Source: Nocardia brasiliensis (lineage in GTDB: Bacteria; Actinomycetota; Actinomycetes; Mycobacteriales; Mycobacteriaceae). From it: a DNA stretch of 64,000 bases. How positions within the stretch are numbered: the stretch's first letter is position 1; the number at the start of each line of letters is the position of its first letter. The translations under genes were made by a program, and so were the position numbers. The stretch is taken from positions 6,448,001 through 6,512,000 of the forward strand of contig NZ_CP046171.1 in NCBI RefSeq assembly GCF_011801125.1, written 5' to 3'. The notes below the pieces were generated by a model. The model had not been told where the DNA came from. It did no database searches and saw only the letters and a program-made list of their open reading frames with translations. Shown piece after piece: positions 50,853 to 58,940 of the stretch.

Positions 50853-52109
50853 TCAGACAACCCGCAGGTTGAGGCGTTGTTTACGCAGCTCGCGCCGTCC
50901 GCGCTGCAACTCGTCACCGAGGTTGAACCGGCCGCGCGGCTGGTTGAGCAGGTGGGCGTACACGCCGTAGGTCACATCAGCTTTGGAGTGCCGCACGCGT
51001 TTGCACAGCTCTACGACGTCCATTCCGCCCGCGATCATCGTGGACACATACCAGTGCCGCAGGCTGTGGAAGTGGAACCCGTCGCGGCCGGTCGGCAAGC
51101 CTGCCCGCTTGGCCGCCTCGGTGATCCGGCGGTGGAACGTGGAGTAGGTCATGGGCTTGCCGTTCTCCAGCAGCATCAGGCCCTGCGTGCGCCCTTTCAG
51201 GGCCTCGATGAGGCTCTGAGCCACGTATGGGTCGACGGGGAACCTCCGCTTCGAGCCCCGGCTCTTCGGCAGCTCGTAGGGCTTCTCAGGGTCCTTTCGG
51301 TCCCGCTTCTGCATCCACTGTTGGGTCAGCTTGTAATCCGGCTCCGGTTTGTCCCAGCGACCGGTTTCGATGAGCGCCCCGCACGCTTCCTTGGCCCTCA
51401 GGCCCAGCCCCGCGCCCAGCCAGAAGGCCACGCGCAGGTCCTCGCTCAGTTCGTCGTAGAAGGCCCAGATCTGTTCCGTGTCGGGTACCCACGTGCTGGA
51501 CTCGTCGTCTTCGTCGTCCAGGTCTTCGATGTCTGCTTCGTCGTCCTTCAACAGCACGGGTCGCGCCCGCTTCGTGCAGGGCTGCCGGACGCGTAGCTCG
51601 GCTTCGATAGCCGCATCCATGATCCGTGTGAGCTGTTTGAAGATGTCCAAGCGAGTGGTGTGCCTCATGCCCTCGGCCTTCAGCTGAAGCATGAGCCGCT
51701 GCACGTGGTGTTCGAGGATTGCTGAGACATGTTGGTCGGCGATGTCGAACCGGGCAATGATGTTGTTGATCGACCTGTAGGTGTTTCGGCTGGATATCGC
51801 GACGTCTTGGAGGCTGAGCCATTCTGGCATCCACTCCCGCAACGTGATTCGTGCCTTGTCACGGGTGACATGGAGTCCTGTGGTGCGGATCGTCGCTACT
51901 TGGTTCTGTGCCCATTCGTCAGCGTCGGCTCGGAGGGTGAAGCTCTTCGTGTGGGGCCGGAATTGCAGACCGTCCTGATACGCGCCGCGCCACTGCTGAC
52001 CTTTGCCGTAGCTCTTGGACCTTAGGAATTTTCCACGGTCATCCTTCTTCTTGAGATGCCATGTGTCATAGGGACGTAGCGCTCTCAGTGGTGGGATCGG
52101 CTTGGTCAC
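50853..52109 (-). CDS. int: Phage tyrosine integrase
   Basis: A 418-residue tyrosine recombinase. N-terminal AP2-like arm-binding region (WRGAYQDGLQFRPHTKSFTL), SAM-like core-binding domain (LREWMPEWLSLQDVAISSRN), an acidic insert (DDEADIEDLDDEDDESS), and a catalytic domain with Arg238 (GLGLRAKEAC), His348-Leu-Leu/Arg351 (FHFHSLRHWY), His374 (VRHSKADVT) and nucleophile Tyr384 (YGVYAH). All active-site residues are present. GTG start; the excisionase gene lies 22 bp upstream. Confidence 0.92.
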   Translation of the reverse strand: MTKPIPPLRALRPYDTWHLKKKDDRGKFLRSKSYGKGQQWRGAYQDGLQFRPHTKSFTLRADADEWAQNQVATIRTTGLHVTRDKARITLREWMPEWLSLQDVAISSRNTYRSINNIIARFDIADQHVSAILEHHVQRLMLQLKAEGMRHTTRLDIFKQLTRIMDAAIEAELRVRQPCTKRARPVLLKDDEADIEDLDDEDDESSTWVPDTEQIWAFYDELSEDLRVAFWLGAGLGLRAKEACGALIETGRWDKPEPDYKLTQQWMQKRDRKDPEKPYELPKSRGSKRRFPVDPYVAQSLIEALKGRTQGLMLLENGKPMTYSTFHRRITEAAKRAGLPTGRDGFHFHSLRHWYVSTMIAGGMDVVELCKRVRHSKADVTYGVYAHLLNQPRGRFNLGDELQRGRRELRKQRLNLRVV

Positions 52110-52131
52110 GTGCGATAACTCCTGCTTGTGG

Positions 52132-52353
52132 TCAGCCTCCGAACTGGTCCTCCTCCCAAGCGATTACATCCACGAGCCGGTAGCGGCAGCGCCCACCGCC
52201 AGGCTTGGCGAATCGTGGACCGCGACCTTCCCAAGCCCAATTGGCAAGCGTCTGTACGGAGATCTTCAGTCGTGCGGAAACTTCGGCTCGAGTGAGCCAT
52301 TCACTGTTCTCGGACAGTTCGGAACCTTCCGTAAGGATTTCAGGGTTGTCCAT
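52132..52353 (-). CDS. xis: Excisionase (MerR-type helix-turn-helix)
   Basis: A 73-residue winged-helix protein: WLTRAEVSARLKISVQTLAN, GRGPRFAKPGGGRCRYRLVD and VIAWEEDQF, the BldC/Xis-type HTH_17 pattern. Small size and position just upstream of integrase on the same strand indicate recombination directionality factor, although it could also act as a repressor. ATG 52353 is chosen; the open frame further upstream has no phage-like composition. Confidence 0.82.
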   Translation of the reverse strand: MDNPEILTEGSELSENSEWLTRAEVSARLKISVQTLANWAWEGRGPRFAKPGGGRCRYRLVDVIAWEEDQFGG

Positions 52354-52417
52354 ACCCGAGCGGGTTGCCGTCGGGTAGCTGAGTTGAGAAGCCGTCTCGC
52401 GGCGAAACTTTCGTGCG

Positions 52418-52447
52418 TTGACGCTGAGGGTGGGGAGTCCATACGGT
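52418..52447 (+). promoter_or_regulatory. Sigma70-type promoter candidate for the DUF2637 gene
   Basis: TTGACG (52418-52423) and TACGGT (52442-52447) separated by 18 bp, in the gap between divergent xis and DUF2637 genes. Confidence 0.5.
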
Positions 52448-52505
52448 CGAGTCCGACAGACAAAGAGAGCCCCCCACCGGACTGGTACTCCGATGAGGGG
52501 CGGCA

Positions 52506-52524
52506 CACCAAGTGAAAGTTGGTG
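52506..52524 (+). promoter_or_regulatory. Hairpin over the DUF2637 leader
   Basis: CACCAA-gtgaaag-TTGGTG, perfect 6-bp arms, ending 7 nt before the ATG at 52532. In RNA it would sit where the ribosome-binding site should be, so it may dampen translation or bind a protein. Confidence 0.45.
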
Positions 52525-52531
52525 CAACACG

Positions 52532-52996
52532 ATGCTATCTCGTGCGTTCTCACGCGCCTCTGCGGTGACTCCGGTTCAGGCGGCGACGGCCGGGACCGTC
52601 GCGGTCGGCGGATTCTCGTTCCTGGTCTCCTACACCGAGTTGTCTTGGCTTGCAGCGCATTACCAGACCCCTCATCCGTGGTCGTTCCCATTGATCGTTG
52701 ACGGTCTGGTGATCGTGTCCACGATTGCGGCGACTGTGATGCGTCGGCACTCTTGGTATGCGTGGGCGCTGCTCGGTGTCGGCGCGCTCTTGTCGGTAGT
52801 GGGCAATGGTTTGGCCGCGTACCTGTCGACCGGTTCGTGGGTCGCGGTTGGTATCTCGGCTGTGCCGCCGTTCGTGCTGCTCGCTGTCACCCATCTGACG
52901 ATGGTGCTGCGCGATCAGGCCGACGCACACGCCGCCGCGGTCGAGCAGCCCACACAGGAGTTCGACATCTCTGAACTGGAGCTTGTCCCGGCTTAG
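52532..52996 (+). CDS. DUF2637 domain membrane protein
   Basis: A 154-residue protein with four predicted membrane helices (GTVAVGGFSFLVSYTEL, FPLIVDGLVIVSTIAATVM, WYAWALLGVGALLSVVGNGL, VAVGISAVPPFVLLAVTHLT) and a short acidic tail. DUF2637 occurs in actinobacterial integrative elements, plasmids and phages, often near replication or transfer genes; role unknown. It is the only rightward gene of the prophage seen here. Confidence 0.82.
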   Translation: MLSRAFSRASAVTPVQAATAGTVAVGGFSFLVSYTELSWLAAHYQTPHPWSFPLIVDGLVIVSTIAATVMRRHSWYAWALLGVGALLSVVGNGLAAYLSTGSWVAVGISAVPPFVLLAVTHLTMVLRDQADAHAAAVEQPTQEFDISELELVPA

Positions 52997-53176
52997 CTGC
53001 GCCCGGCCGGTACCCCCTGGACTCACCCCCGAGAGCTGGGCGCTCCGGAGGTTACCGGTCGTGCAGTGCTAACTTTGCCGCCGTCGCTGTGCCGTTCCTA
53101 CGTCGCGGCGATCGATGTCGGCGGTTTCCGCCTCCGGCAATCGTTCGAGACTGATAGTCGTCTCGGATACGTGGTT

Positions 53177-53204
53177 GCGAGGGTCCGGCACGACGGACCC
53201 TCGC
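53177..53204 (-). terminator. Hairpin terminator at the end of the leftward early operon
   Basis: GCGAGGGTCC and GGACCCTCGC form a perfect 10-bp stem with an 8-nt loop, 6 bp past the RNA ligase stop. No U-run follows on the leftward strand, so it may act as an intrinsic-like or RNA-stabilising end. Confidence 0.65.
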
Positions 53205-53210
53205 ATTCCG

Positions 53211-54473
53211 CTACGCAGCCTCCTGCATCGACTCGAGATCCGCGATCCCTTCATCGAGCATCCGTGACTCGTACTCGAAGAACTCGCTTGCCTTGGCCTT
53301 CAGCAAGGTTGGCCGTAGTCCGTCGACGCGGACCACCACGCCTTCGTCGACCGTCGTTCCGGGGTCGAGCGGGACCGCTCGACGGTGGCCTTCGTCGTGT
53401 AGTCGGCGGTTCATCCACCAGTCGATGTCGAGGTCTTCGGCGAAGCCTGCCCAGAGCAAGGGGACCGTGTTCAGACCGAGCCCGGCGCAGAACTCTTCGA
53501 CCTGCGGCCATGAGAGGTCGACGGTGACGCCGTCCGGGTTCACGGTGGTGACGCGGTAGATGTAGAGCTGGGCTGTGCCTGGCGGCACCTGGTAGGTGTA
53601 GCCCTGTTGGATGGGCTGCCCGGTCGGTGTCCAGCCGACGAGTTCGCCGTAAACCACGTAACCGGCCGGGATCAGGCCATCGAGGCGTGCGCCTTCAACG
53701 GTCCAGATGTCGGTGTCGTAGAAGTGATTCTGGTCCGGGTCGTTGGCGTCTTTGATGACGCGACGCGAGCCATAGACGTTGTCGTACTGGGTCTGTTGGA
53801 CCTGGATGCCGAGACGGCCGGCGAGCCGTTCGCGCCAGCTGAGCTTGCGCGCAACGAGGGTGTTACCGACCCTGATCGAGGTCCCGTGGAGCTTCTGCGT
53901 GCACCACACGTAGGCGTCTTCAGCGATGAGGTGATTGTGGCGCCAGTAGTTCGCGGTGTCGATGTGCTTGGGGAAGTGCCGCTCGGTGACTCGGCGCGGC
54001 TTAGGCGCAGCGTTTCCTTGTGTGCTGGTGGTCCGCGGTGGCCGGATCTCGTACTTGGAGCAAATCTCGATGGTGTTTAGGTGGTCGAAGGTGTCGCCTT
54101 CGCGGAGCTGACTGGTGTCGATTCCGGTGAACGCCAACGACTTCAACGGCATGAACAACGCATTCGACCGGTGCCCTGCGAATTTGATGGCTTTGACCCG
54201 CCGATTGTCCTCCAGGTAGCCGGTCTGGGTGGGGTCCTCGTTGAGATCGGCGTTGCGATAGAGGTTGTTTGCGGTGGCGTACTCATGGCTCAGTGCCGCC
54301 TCGGCCGGTATGAAGACACCGAGATCACCCGGTGCCCAGCCTTTCTGGGCGATGGCCTGATGCCCGAACATCGGCAGGCCGACGATTCGGTCACGGCCGG
54401 GCAGGGGAACGACCGTCTTCACCGACGTGATGACGGCCGCGTAGTTCGCGTTCTTGGGGGTGTCGAAACGCAA
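53211..54473 (-). CDS. RNA ligase
   Basis: A 420-residue nucleotidyltransferase-fold ligase. Motif I is KLHGTS with adenylated Lys194, preceded by a long N-terminal domain; then VVYGELVGW (motif III-like), DEGVVVRVDG (motif IV, Glu377) and LLKAKASE (motif V lysines 392/394). TTG start, 3 bp after the kinase/phosphatase stop, so the two form an RNA-end-healing and sealing pair like T4 Pnkp and Rnl. Such pairs repair tRNAs cut by host anticodon nucleases. Role inferred from family and pairing. Confidence 0.85.
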   Translation of the reverse strand: MRFDTPKNANYAAVITSVKTVVPLPGRDRIVGLPMFGHQAIAQKGWAPGDLGVFIPAEAALSHEYATANNLYRNADLNEDPTQTGYLEDNRRVKAIKFAGHRSNALFMPLKSLAFTGIDTSQLREGDTFDHLNTIEICSKYEIRPPRTTSTQGNAAPKPRRVTERHFPKHIDTANYWRHNHLIAEDAYVWCTQKLHGTSIRVGNTLVARKLSWRERLAGRLGIQVQQTQYDNVYGSRRVIKDANDPDQNHFYDTDIWTVEGARLDGLIPAGYVVYGELVGWTPTGQPIQQGYTYQVPPGTAQLYIYRVTTVNPDGVTVDLSWPQVEEFCAGLGLNTVPLLWAGFAEDLDIDWWMNRRLHDEGHRRAVPLDPGTTVDEGVVVRVDGLRPTLLKAKASEFFEYESRMLDEGIADLESMQEAA

Positions 54474-54476
54474 GAG

Positions 54477-55391
54477 TTAGAAGTTCCCTTCGGCTACGTG
54501 GAAGCATTTGAGGCCGAGCCGTCGCCACATGGCGACGACGCTGTTTCGGTCGTCGAAAACGCCGAGCACGTTGTAGTGGTGTCGGATGTATTCGTTGAAG
54601 ATTTCGAGCTTGACGACGTGGTCGGGCCGGTTGTCGTCGTCGGCCCGCATGTACATCTGGTCCGCATAGATCCAATGGCGGTGCAGCCACGCTTGGGTCA
54701 GGTCCATGCACATGGCTTTGCGGCCCGACACAACGATCATCACGGGTGCCCCTGACGGTGTTTCGTCCCTGGACAGCGTCTCGTAGACGTGGCGTACAAC
54801 GTGATCGACGTCGTCTTCGCCGACCCGGCTGAAGTCGTAGGGGTTCCGCGCGCGCATGTGCGCTAGCGTGCCGTCGAGGTCGAAAATCCACGCTTCAGGC
54901 TTGCTGATGTCAGGTACGTAGGGTTCGACTGCGGGCACGGTCCGGGCGGTGACCTCGGCCCATCGATCGAGCGGAAACCGGTTGGCGATGTCGAGGATTC
55001 GCCAGTGCGGAACATAGCGTTGCCCGGCGCGTTGCCGCGCGCGATTTCTTTCGATGCAGGTCTGTGCGTCGGTGTGGAAGTCCACGCACTGGAATGCAGC
55101 TCCGTGCTCGTGCGCGAGGTCCGCCCAGTTGCAGGCGACTCGTAGACGGAGGTTTGTGTCGTCGACGATGACCGAGGTCCCCTGGTCGAGAAGACTTGCC
55201 GCCATGGATTTTTGAGCTGCGGTGACGTCACACTCCTGCGCGTCTGTCAGGATGCCTTCGCCGTTGAACAACATCGCGCGGAGATCGTCACGATTGACCC
55301 GCGCCCGGCCCGATTGCGCTGCAACCCAATTGAGCGCATATGTGGTCTTACCGCAGCCCGGATATCCACGGGTGATGACGAGTTCGGTCAC
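54477..55391 (-). CDS. Polynucleotide 5'-kinase / 3'-phosphatase (T4 Pnkp-like)
   Basis: A 304-residue two-domain enzyme in the T4 order: N-terminal kinase with P-loop GYPGCGKTT (9-17), NRDDLRAM and IVDDTNL, then an HAD phosphatase with DLDGT (Asp171, Asp173) and SGRKAMCMDLTQAWL, GVFDDRNSVVAMWRRLG. Converts broken RNA 2',3'-P/5'-OH ends to ligatable ones. GTG start with GGGGG upstream; immediately upstream of the RNA ligase. Confidence 0.9.
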   Translation of the reverse strand: MTELVITRGYPGCGKTTYALNWVAAQSGRARVNRDDLRAMLFNGEGILTDAQECDVTAAQKSMAASLLDQGTSVIVDDTNLRLRVACNWADLAHEHGAAFQCVDFHTDAQTCIERNRARQRAGQRYVPHWRILDIANRFPLDRWAEVTARTVPAVEPYVPDISKPEAWIFDLDGTLAHMRARNPYDFSRVGEDDVDHVVRHVYETLSRDETPSGAPVMIVVSGRKAMCMDLTQAWLHRHWIYADQMYMRADDDNRPDHVVKLEIFNEYIRHHYNVLGVFDDRNSVVAMWRRLGLKCFHVAEGNF

Positions 55392-55413
55392 GCGTCAACC
55401 CCCGGCAGGTCGA

Positions 55414-56145
55414 TCAAACTCGCCACGCGAACTCCTCGTTGAGAGCTTCGGCCAAACGCTGCGCGTGGCCTTCGTAGACGTAGGCGTCGGTGTGGCGTCC
55501 GTCGAACAGGTACGCCCGCGCTTGGCGGGCGACGCCGAACCATGTGCGGTGGTTCTGGATCGACCACCACTGCTGAAATTGGTTTCGGGTCGCAACGTCG
55601 ATCAGGCTCTGACCCCATCGAATGAAGCCGTCCAGGCTCGACATGTTCCAGTACGCGGACAGGTCGGCGATCGAGCGAAGTGCGGAACCTTCGGGCAAGG
55701 CGGTGATGGGGTCGCCTTCAGCGGCGACGTGCCACGTCGGAATCCCGGTGATCCGACGTTGCCCAGTGATGCCGTAGCCGCCGGGATCCGGGCCGACCAG
55801 GTCGAGATCGGCCGGGCGGGCTGGGTCGGCGATGAGCGCTGCGCCGAGCACTTCCAGCTCGGGGTGCAGCCCGCGGCCGATCTCGTCGGCGACGTCTCCG
55901 GCGATGCCAGCGCCTTGGCTATAGCCCGCGAGGACAACGAGATTCGGCGTTGCCCGGATCGAGTTCAGCAGGGCTTCCCGGCCTGCGCGAACGGAATCGG
56001 CGTAGGTGACCCGCTGCCCGTAGTCGGCCGGATAGTTGACCCAGCGTGCCCGGAACTTCTCCGGGTCGAGGTGGGATGCGAACGTGTTGGTGACACCGTC
56101 CCCGTTCGGGTTCCAGGTGCCGCCCATGATCAGGATATCGATCAT
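55414..56145 (-). CDS. LysB/cutinase-like serine esterase
   Basis: A 243-residue alpha/beta hydrolase: GGTWNPNGDGVTNTFASHLD, RWVNYPADYG, nucleophile elbow GYSQGAGIA, the Asp in ADPARP and a C-terminal His region (EGHAQRLAEALNEEF). This is the pattern of mycobacteriophage lysin B, which cuts mycolic esters from arabinogalactan. Its place among replication genes, not lysis genes, is unusual. ATG 56145 overlaps the preceding small ORF as ATGA. Confidence 0.75.
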   Translation of the reverse strand: MIDILIMGGTWNPNGDGVTNTFASHLDPEKFRARWVNYPADYGQRVTYADSVRAGREALLNSIRATPNLVVLAGYSQGAGIAGDVADEIGRGLHPELEVLGAALIADPARPADLDLVGPDPGGYGITGQRRITGIPTWHVAAEGDPITALPEGSALRSIADLSAYWNMSSLDGFIRWGQSLIDVATRNQFQQWWSIQNHRTWFGVARQARAYLFDGRHTDAYVYEGHAQRLAEALNEEFAWRV

Positions 56146-56297
56146 TCGCACCCGCCCGAGTAACTGGAGGCCGAGGACGAATCACACGAATAGTTCGACG
56201 AATCCGACTGATAGGCCGCAGTTGTGGTGTCGTAACTGGTTGAACTCGCAGTGCTGGTCGTGTAGGTGGTGCGCTTCTTCTTGTTTCGGTAGGTCAT
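56142..56297 (-). CDS. 51-residue Ser/Thr/Tyr-rich phage protein
   Basis: MTYRNKKKRTTYTTSTASST continues for 51 codons (Ser/Thr/Tyr about 60%), ending CDSSSASSYSGGCE. ATG overlaps the upstream stop by ATGA (56294-56297) and its TGA overlaps the LysB-like start by ATGA (56142-56145). This double coupling supports translation. A basic start and two Cys are the only features; no family recognised. Confidence 0.6.
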   Translation of the reverse strand: MTYRNKKKRTTYTTSTASSTSYDTTTAAYQSDSSNYSCDSSSASSYSGGCE

Positions 56298-56629
56298 CGG
56301 CTGTCCTTGATGTTCTGGAGGGCTAGCTCGGTGTCTGCGAGTTGGCCGGTGAGGGTGTCTTTTTCGATGTCGAGCCGTTCGGATTCGTCGAGGGCTTCAC
56401 GGAACCGGCGGATCAGCGCCGGGAGTCCGGAGTGAACGACGGCGATGAATTCGGCGTCTGCTTGGCGGGAGAAGGACACGATGGGCGATCTGCGGTCTTG
56501 CCCTTCGACGGACCAGACCTCCCACACGCCGAGACCTTCGTCTTCAGAGGCCGCCCAGGCCGCTTGGTCGGCATCGGTGGTCTTGGACCAAGCCTGGTAG
56601 AGCCGATCCAGGAACTCGTCATCGTCCAC
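56294..56629 (-). CDS. Phage hypothetical protein, acidic with coiled-coil end
   Basis: A 111-residue acidic protein (DDDEFLDRLYQAWSKTTDAD, then WEVWSVEGQDRRSPIVSFSR) with a helical coiled-coil C-terminus (RRFREALDESERLDIEKDTL, QLADTELALQNI). GTG start overlaps the stop of the lipoprotein gene by 11 bp. No family recognised. Confidence 0.7.
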   Translation of the reverse strand: MDDDEFLDRLYQAWSKTTDADQAAWAASEDEGLGVWEVWSVEGQDRRSPIVSFSRQADAEFIAVVHSGLPALIRRFREALDESERLDIEKDTLTGQLADTELALQNIKDSR

Positions 56630-56822
56630 TGTCCTGCCAATCGCAATCGAGAGCGGCCGACTTCGCGCTGATGTTGGCGGCGACGACGCACACGACTGTC
56701 CTGCCGTCCGGGAGCCGAACGGTGCGTACGTCGGTACCGACCGTTTCTGCCCGTGATGGGTCGCAGGCTGACAGCAGTAGAGCGCCGCAAGCCAGGAGGC
56801 TCACAGCCACAATCATTTTCAT
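56619..56822 (-). CDS. Small phage lipoprotein
   Basis: A 67-residue lipoprotein: MKMIVAVSLLACGALLLSAC with lipobox LLSAC at Cys20, then a short domain VRTVRLPDGRTVVCVVAANI with two further Cys (VVCVV, LDCDW). ATG 56822 begins 2 bp after the DNA polymerase stop. Lipoproteins expressed from lysogens commonly block superinfection or coat the surface; inferred. Confidence 0.7.
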   Translation of the reverse strand: MKMIVAVSLLACGALLLSACDPSRAETVGTDVRTVRLPDGRTVVCVVAANISAKSAALDCDWQDSGR

Positions 56823-56824
56823 GT

Positions 56825-58636
56825 TCAAGCTGCTTTCATGTATCCGTGTCCCCAGCTGTCCCCGTAGACCTCTGGGTCGGTGTCGATGTCGACTCCGCGC
56901 AGGTCCATCCGCATGTGCCGGCCGATCTCGCGGGCGCCCCATTCGGCGTGCTCGATCGGTACTGAGGCCACCGCTTCGTCGTGGATGGGCAGGCGTATGT
57001 ACGGGGTCCAACCGGCCTCGTCGAGTGCGAGCAGCCCCCTGCACGTGACATCGCGCGATGTGCTTTGGATGACGTAGTTCAGCGCGGCGTACCAGCGGCC
57101 GGAGTCGACCGGCAGGCGTCGACCAACCGGCGTGGTGACGAATCCGTTTGCTTCGGCTTCCGCGGCGAGCCGCTTAGCGAGCAACGTCACCTTCGGGTAG
57201 GTGCGTTCGAACTTCGAGATGACCCTCCTCGCATCAGGGAAGGTGATGCCCGCCTTTTTGGCGAGCGTGCCGGCGCCGCCGCCGTAGACCTGTAGGAAGT
57301 TCGCCATCTTTCCGACCGAACGTGCGACGCCAGCGGCGTCAGCAGTGAGTTGATGCAGATCTGCGCCCTCAGCGAAAACGCGCCGCATCGTCGGATCTCC
57401 ACTCAATGCGGCCAGCACGCGAAGCTCTTGCGCCTTGTAGTCGACGCTGACTACGGCGTGGCCAGGGTCTGCCAGAAAGCATCGCCGGACAACCCAGTCG
57501 TTGGCCGGAAGGGTTTGGGCTGGAATGCCCGTGATGCTCATCCGGGCTGTTCGGGCACGCAGCGGATTGATGCTCGGATGCACCCGGTCGTTCGGGTCGG
57601 CTCCGTCGAGAAAGCCTTGTACCCAGGTCGTTCGCCACTTCCGGGCTCGTTTGGCTTCGGTGACCGCGGCGACTAGGTGTGCGACGCTGCCGACTGCGGG
57701 ATCGTTCTCGGCCAGTTGCTCTAGTAGCTCTTTGTCGACCTTGCGTTTCCCGGTCTCGGTGCGGCCTGTGATCCGAACTCCCAAGTCTTCCAACGCATCT
57801 GCGACCTGTTCGGTGCTGTTGACTGATTGGATACCGAAGAACGCCTCAGCGTGGAAGGACGCCTCGTGTTCATCCGCCGTCAAGCGCGCAGCGAGTTTTT
57901 CGGAGTACTCGACGTCGAGGAGAAACCCGGTCCGTTCCATCTCGGCACACACGCGGGCAAGGTTGTGCTCGTAGGCAATCAGATGTGTGGATTCGCCCGG
58001 TACGGCTGGTGCCAGCCTCGCGCGTAGCCGGTATGCCAGGACCGGGTCCATTCCGGCGTAGAACATGAAGTCCGGATCGTCGAGCAATTCCGGGACTTTC
58101 CAGACCAGGTCTTTGGTCGTGCGATACCGCCGGGCGAGGTTCGGCATGAGCCCTTTGACCTCGGCGGCGACGATGGGATCTATGTATGCGCGGGTCAGAT
58201 CCTCGAGACGGTGACCGGTTCCGCCTTCCTCCACACCGCGCGGGTCGACAAGGTGGGCAAGAATCTTGGTGTCAGTGGTCCTGGGCCATAGCTCCGACAT
58301 CGGTACCTCCAAATGCTTTTCGAGCACTTGAAGGTCGAACGATGCGTTGTGCATGATCAGCTGCCGCAGGCACGCGATAGCCAATCGTGCTGCGTGCCTG
58401 AACTTCTGGCCTCTTTCAATCGGGATAACCCATGCCTCGACGCCGTTGCCGAATTGGACCGTTCGAAGCTGGTAGTCCCCGGCGTAGATGTCGAGTCCGG
58501 TTGTCTCGGTGTCGAACCCGAGCGGGGTGTGTTTGTTCGCATCAATCCACAGTGCGAACTCGATGAGGTCGGCGTCGGTCTCGGCTACCCGAATCGTCAC
58601 CGGTTCGCCGTCGACCTTGTACTGAAATGCCCTCAC
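56825..58636 (-). CDS. Phage DNA polymerase, family A with 3'-5' exonuclease
   Basis: A 603-residue replicative polymerase. Exonuclease domain: FDTETTGLD (Asp42, Glu44), HNASFDLQ (Asp101) and FYAGMDPVLAYRL. Polymerase domain: motif A SVDYKAQELR (Asp399), motif B RSVGKMANFLQVYGG (Arg439, Lys443, Tyr451) and motif C LPIHDEAV (His552, Asp553, Glu554). All catalytic residues intact. GTG start overlaps the HTH gene stop (GTGA). Same type as the polymerase of L5-like mycobacteriophages. Confidence 0.93.
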   Translation of the reverse strand: MRAFQYKVDGEPVTIRVAETDADLIEFALWIDANKHTPLGFDTETTGLDIYAGDYQLRTVQFGNGVEAWVIPIERGQKFRHAARLAIACLRQLIMHNASFDLQVLEKHLEVPMSELWPRTTDTKILAHLVDPRGVEEGGTGHRLEDLTRAYIDPIVAAEVKGLMPNLARRYRTTKDLVWKVPELLDDPDFMFYAGMDPVLAYRLRARLAPAVPGESTHLIAYEHNLARVCAEMERTGFLLDVEYSEKLAARLTADEHEASFHAEAFFGIQSVNSTEQVADALEDLGVRITGRTETGKRKVDKELLEQLAENDPAVGSVAHLVAAVTEAKRARKWRTTWVQGFLDGADPNDRVHPSINPLRARTARMSITGIPAQTLPANDWVVRRCFLADPGHAVVSVDYKAQELRVLAALSGDPTMRRVFAEGADLHQLTADAAGVARSVGKMANFLQVYGGGAGTLAKKAGITFPDARRVISKFERTYPKVTLLAKRLAAEAEANGFVTTPVGRRLPVDSGRWYAALNYVIQSTSRDVTCRGLLALDEAGWTPYIRLPIHDEAVASVPIEHAEWGAREIGRHMRMDLRGVDIDTDPEVYGDSWGHGYMKAA

Positions 58637-58869
58637 GCCACCTCGGGGTAGTAGATCCGCCGGACGATGCGGCTGATGTTGGGTTCACCGACGCCGTACA
58701 TCTCGGCTAGCTCGGCGTGGCTGACCCTGGCGTTGGCAGCGAGACGCCGAATCCAGCGAACGTCGTTGTGCGTGAGCTTCTTCCGGTTGTCGGCCTTCTT
58801 CTTCAGCTCGGCGTTCTCTGCCTCCAACTCCTGGATTCGGTGGTGCAGTGCTGCTTCGTCTACGGACAT
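58633..58869 (-). CDS. Phage coiled-coil plus HTH DNA-binding protein
   Basis: A 78-residue protein: N-terminal coiled coil (LHHRIQELEAENAELKKKAD), basic linker, then an HTH of the HNH/RepL-associated type (NDVRWIRRLAANARVSHAEL, AEMYGVGEPNISRIVRRIYY). Probably a dimeric DNA-binding regulator. ATG 58869; overlaps the polymerase gene by GTGA. A strong hairpin lies just upstream, separating it from the preceding gene. Confidence 0.75.
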   Translation of the reverse strand: MSVDEAALHHRIQELEAENAELKKKADNRKKLTHNDVRWIRRLAANARVSHAELAEMYGVGEPNISRIVRRIYYPEVA

Positions 58870-58898
58870 GGTTGATCGCTTTCGGTGCGGCTACGAGA

Positions 58899-58926
58899 GA
58901 GGGCGGCCCATGGCCGGACCGCCCTC
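58899..58926 (-). terminator. Internal hairpin in the early operon
   Basis: GAGGGCGG and CCGCCCTC arms (8 bp, 12-nt loop containing CCATGG) lie 15 bp after the stop of the gene ending at 58941 and before the HTH-polymerase segment. Likely an attenuator or RNA-processing point that lowers downstream expression. Confidence 0.6.
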
Positions 58927-58940
58927 GGTACTAGTTCAGA

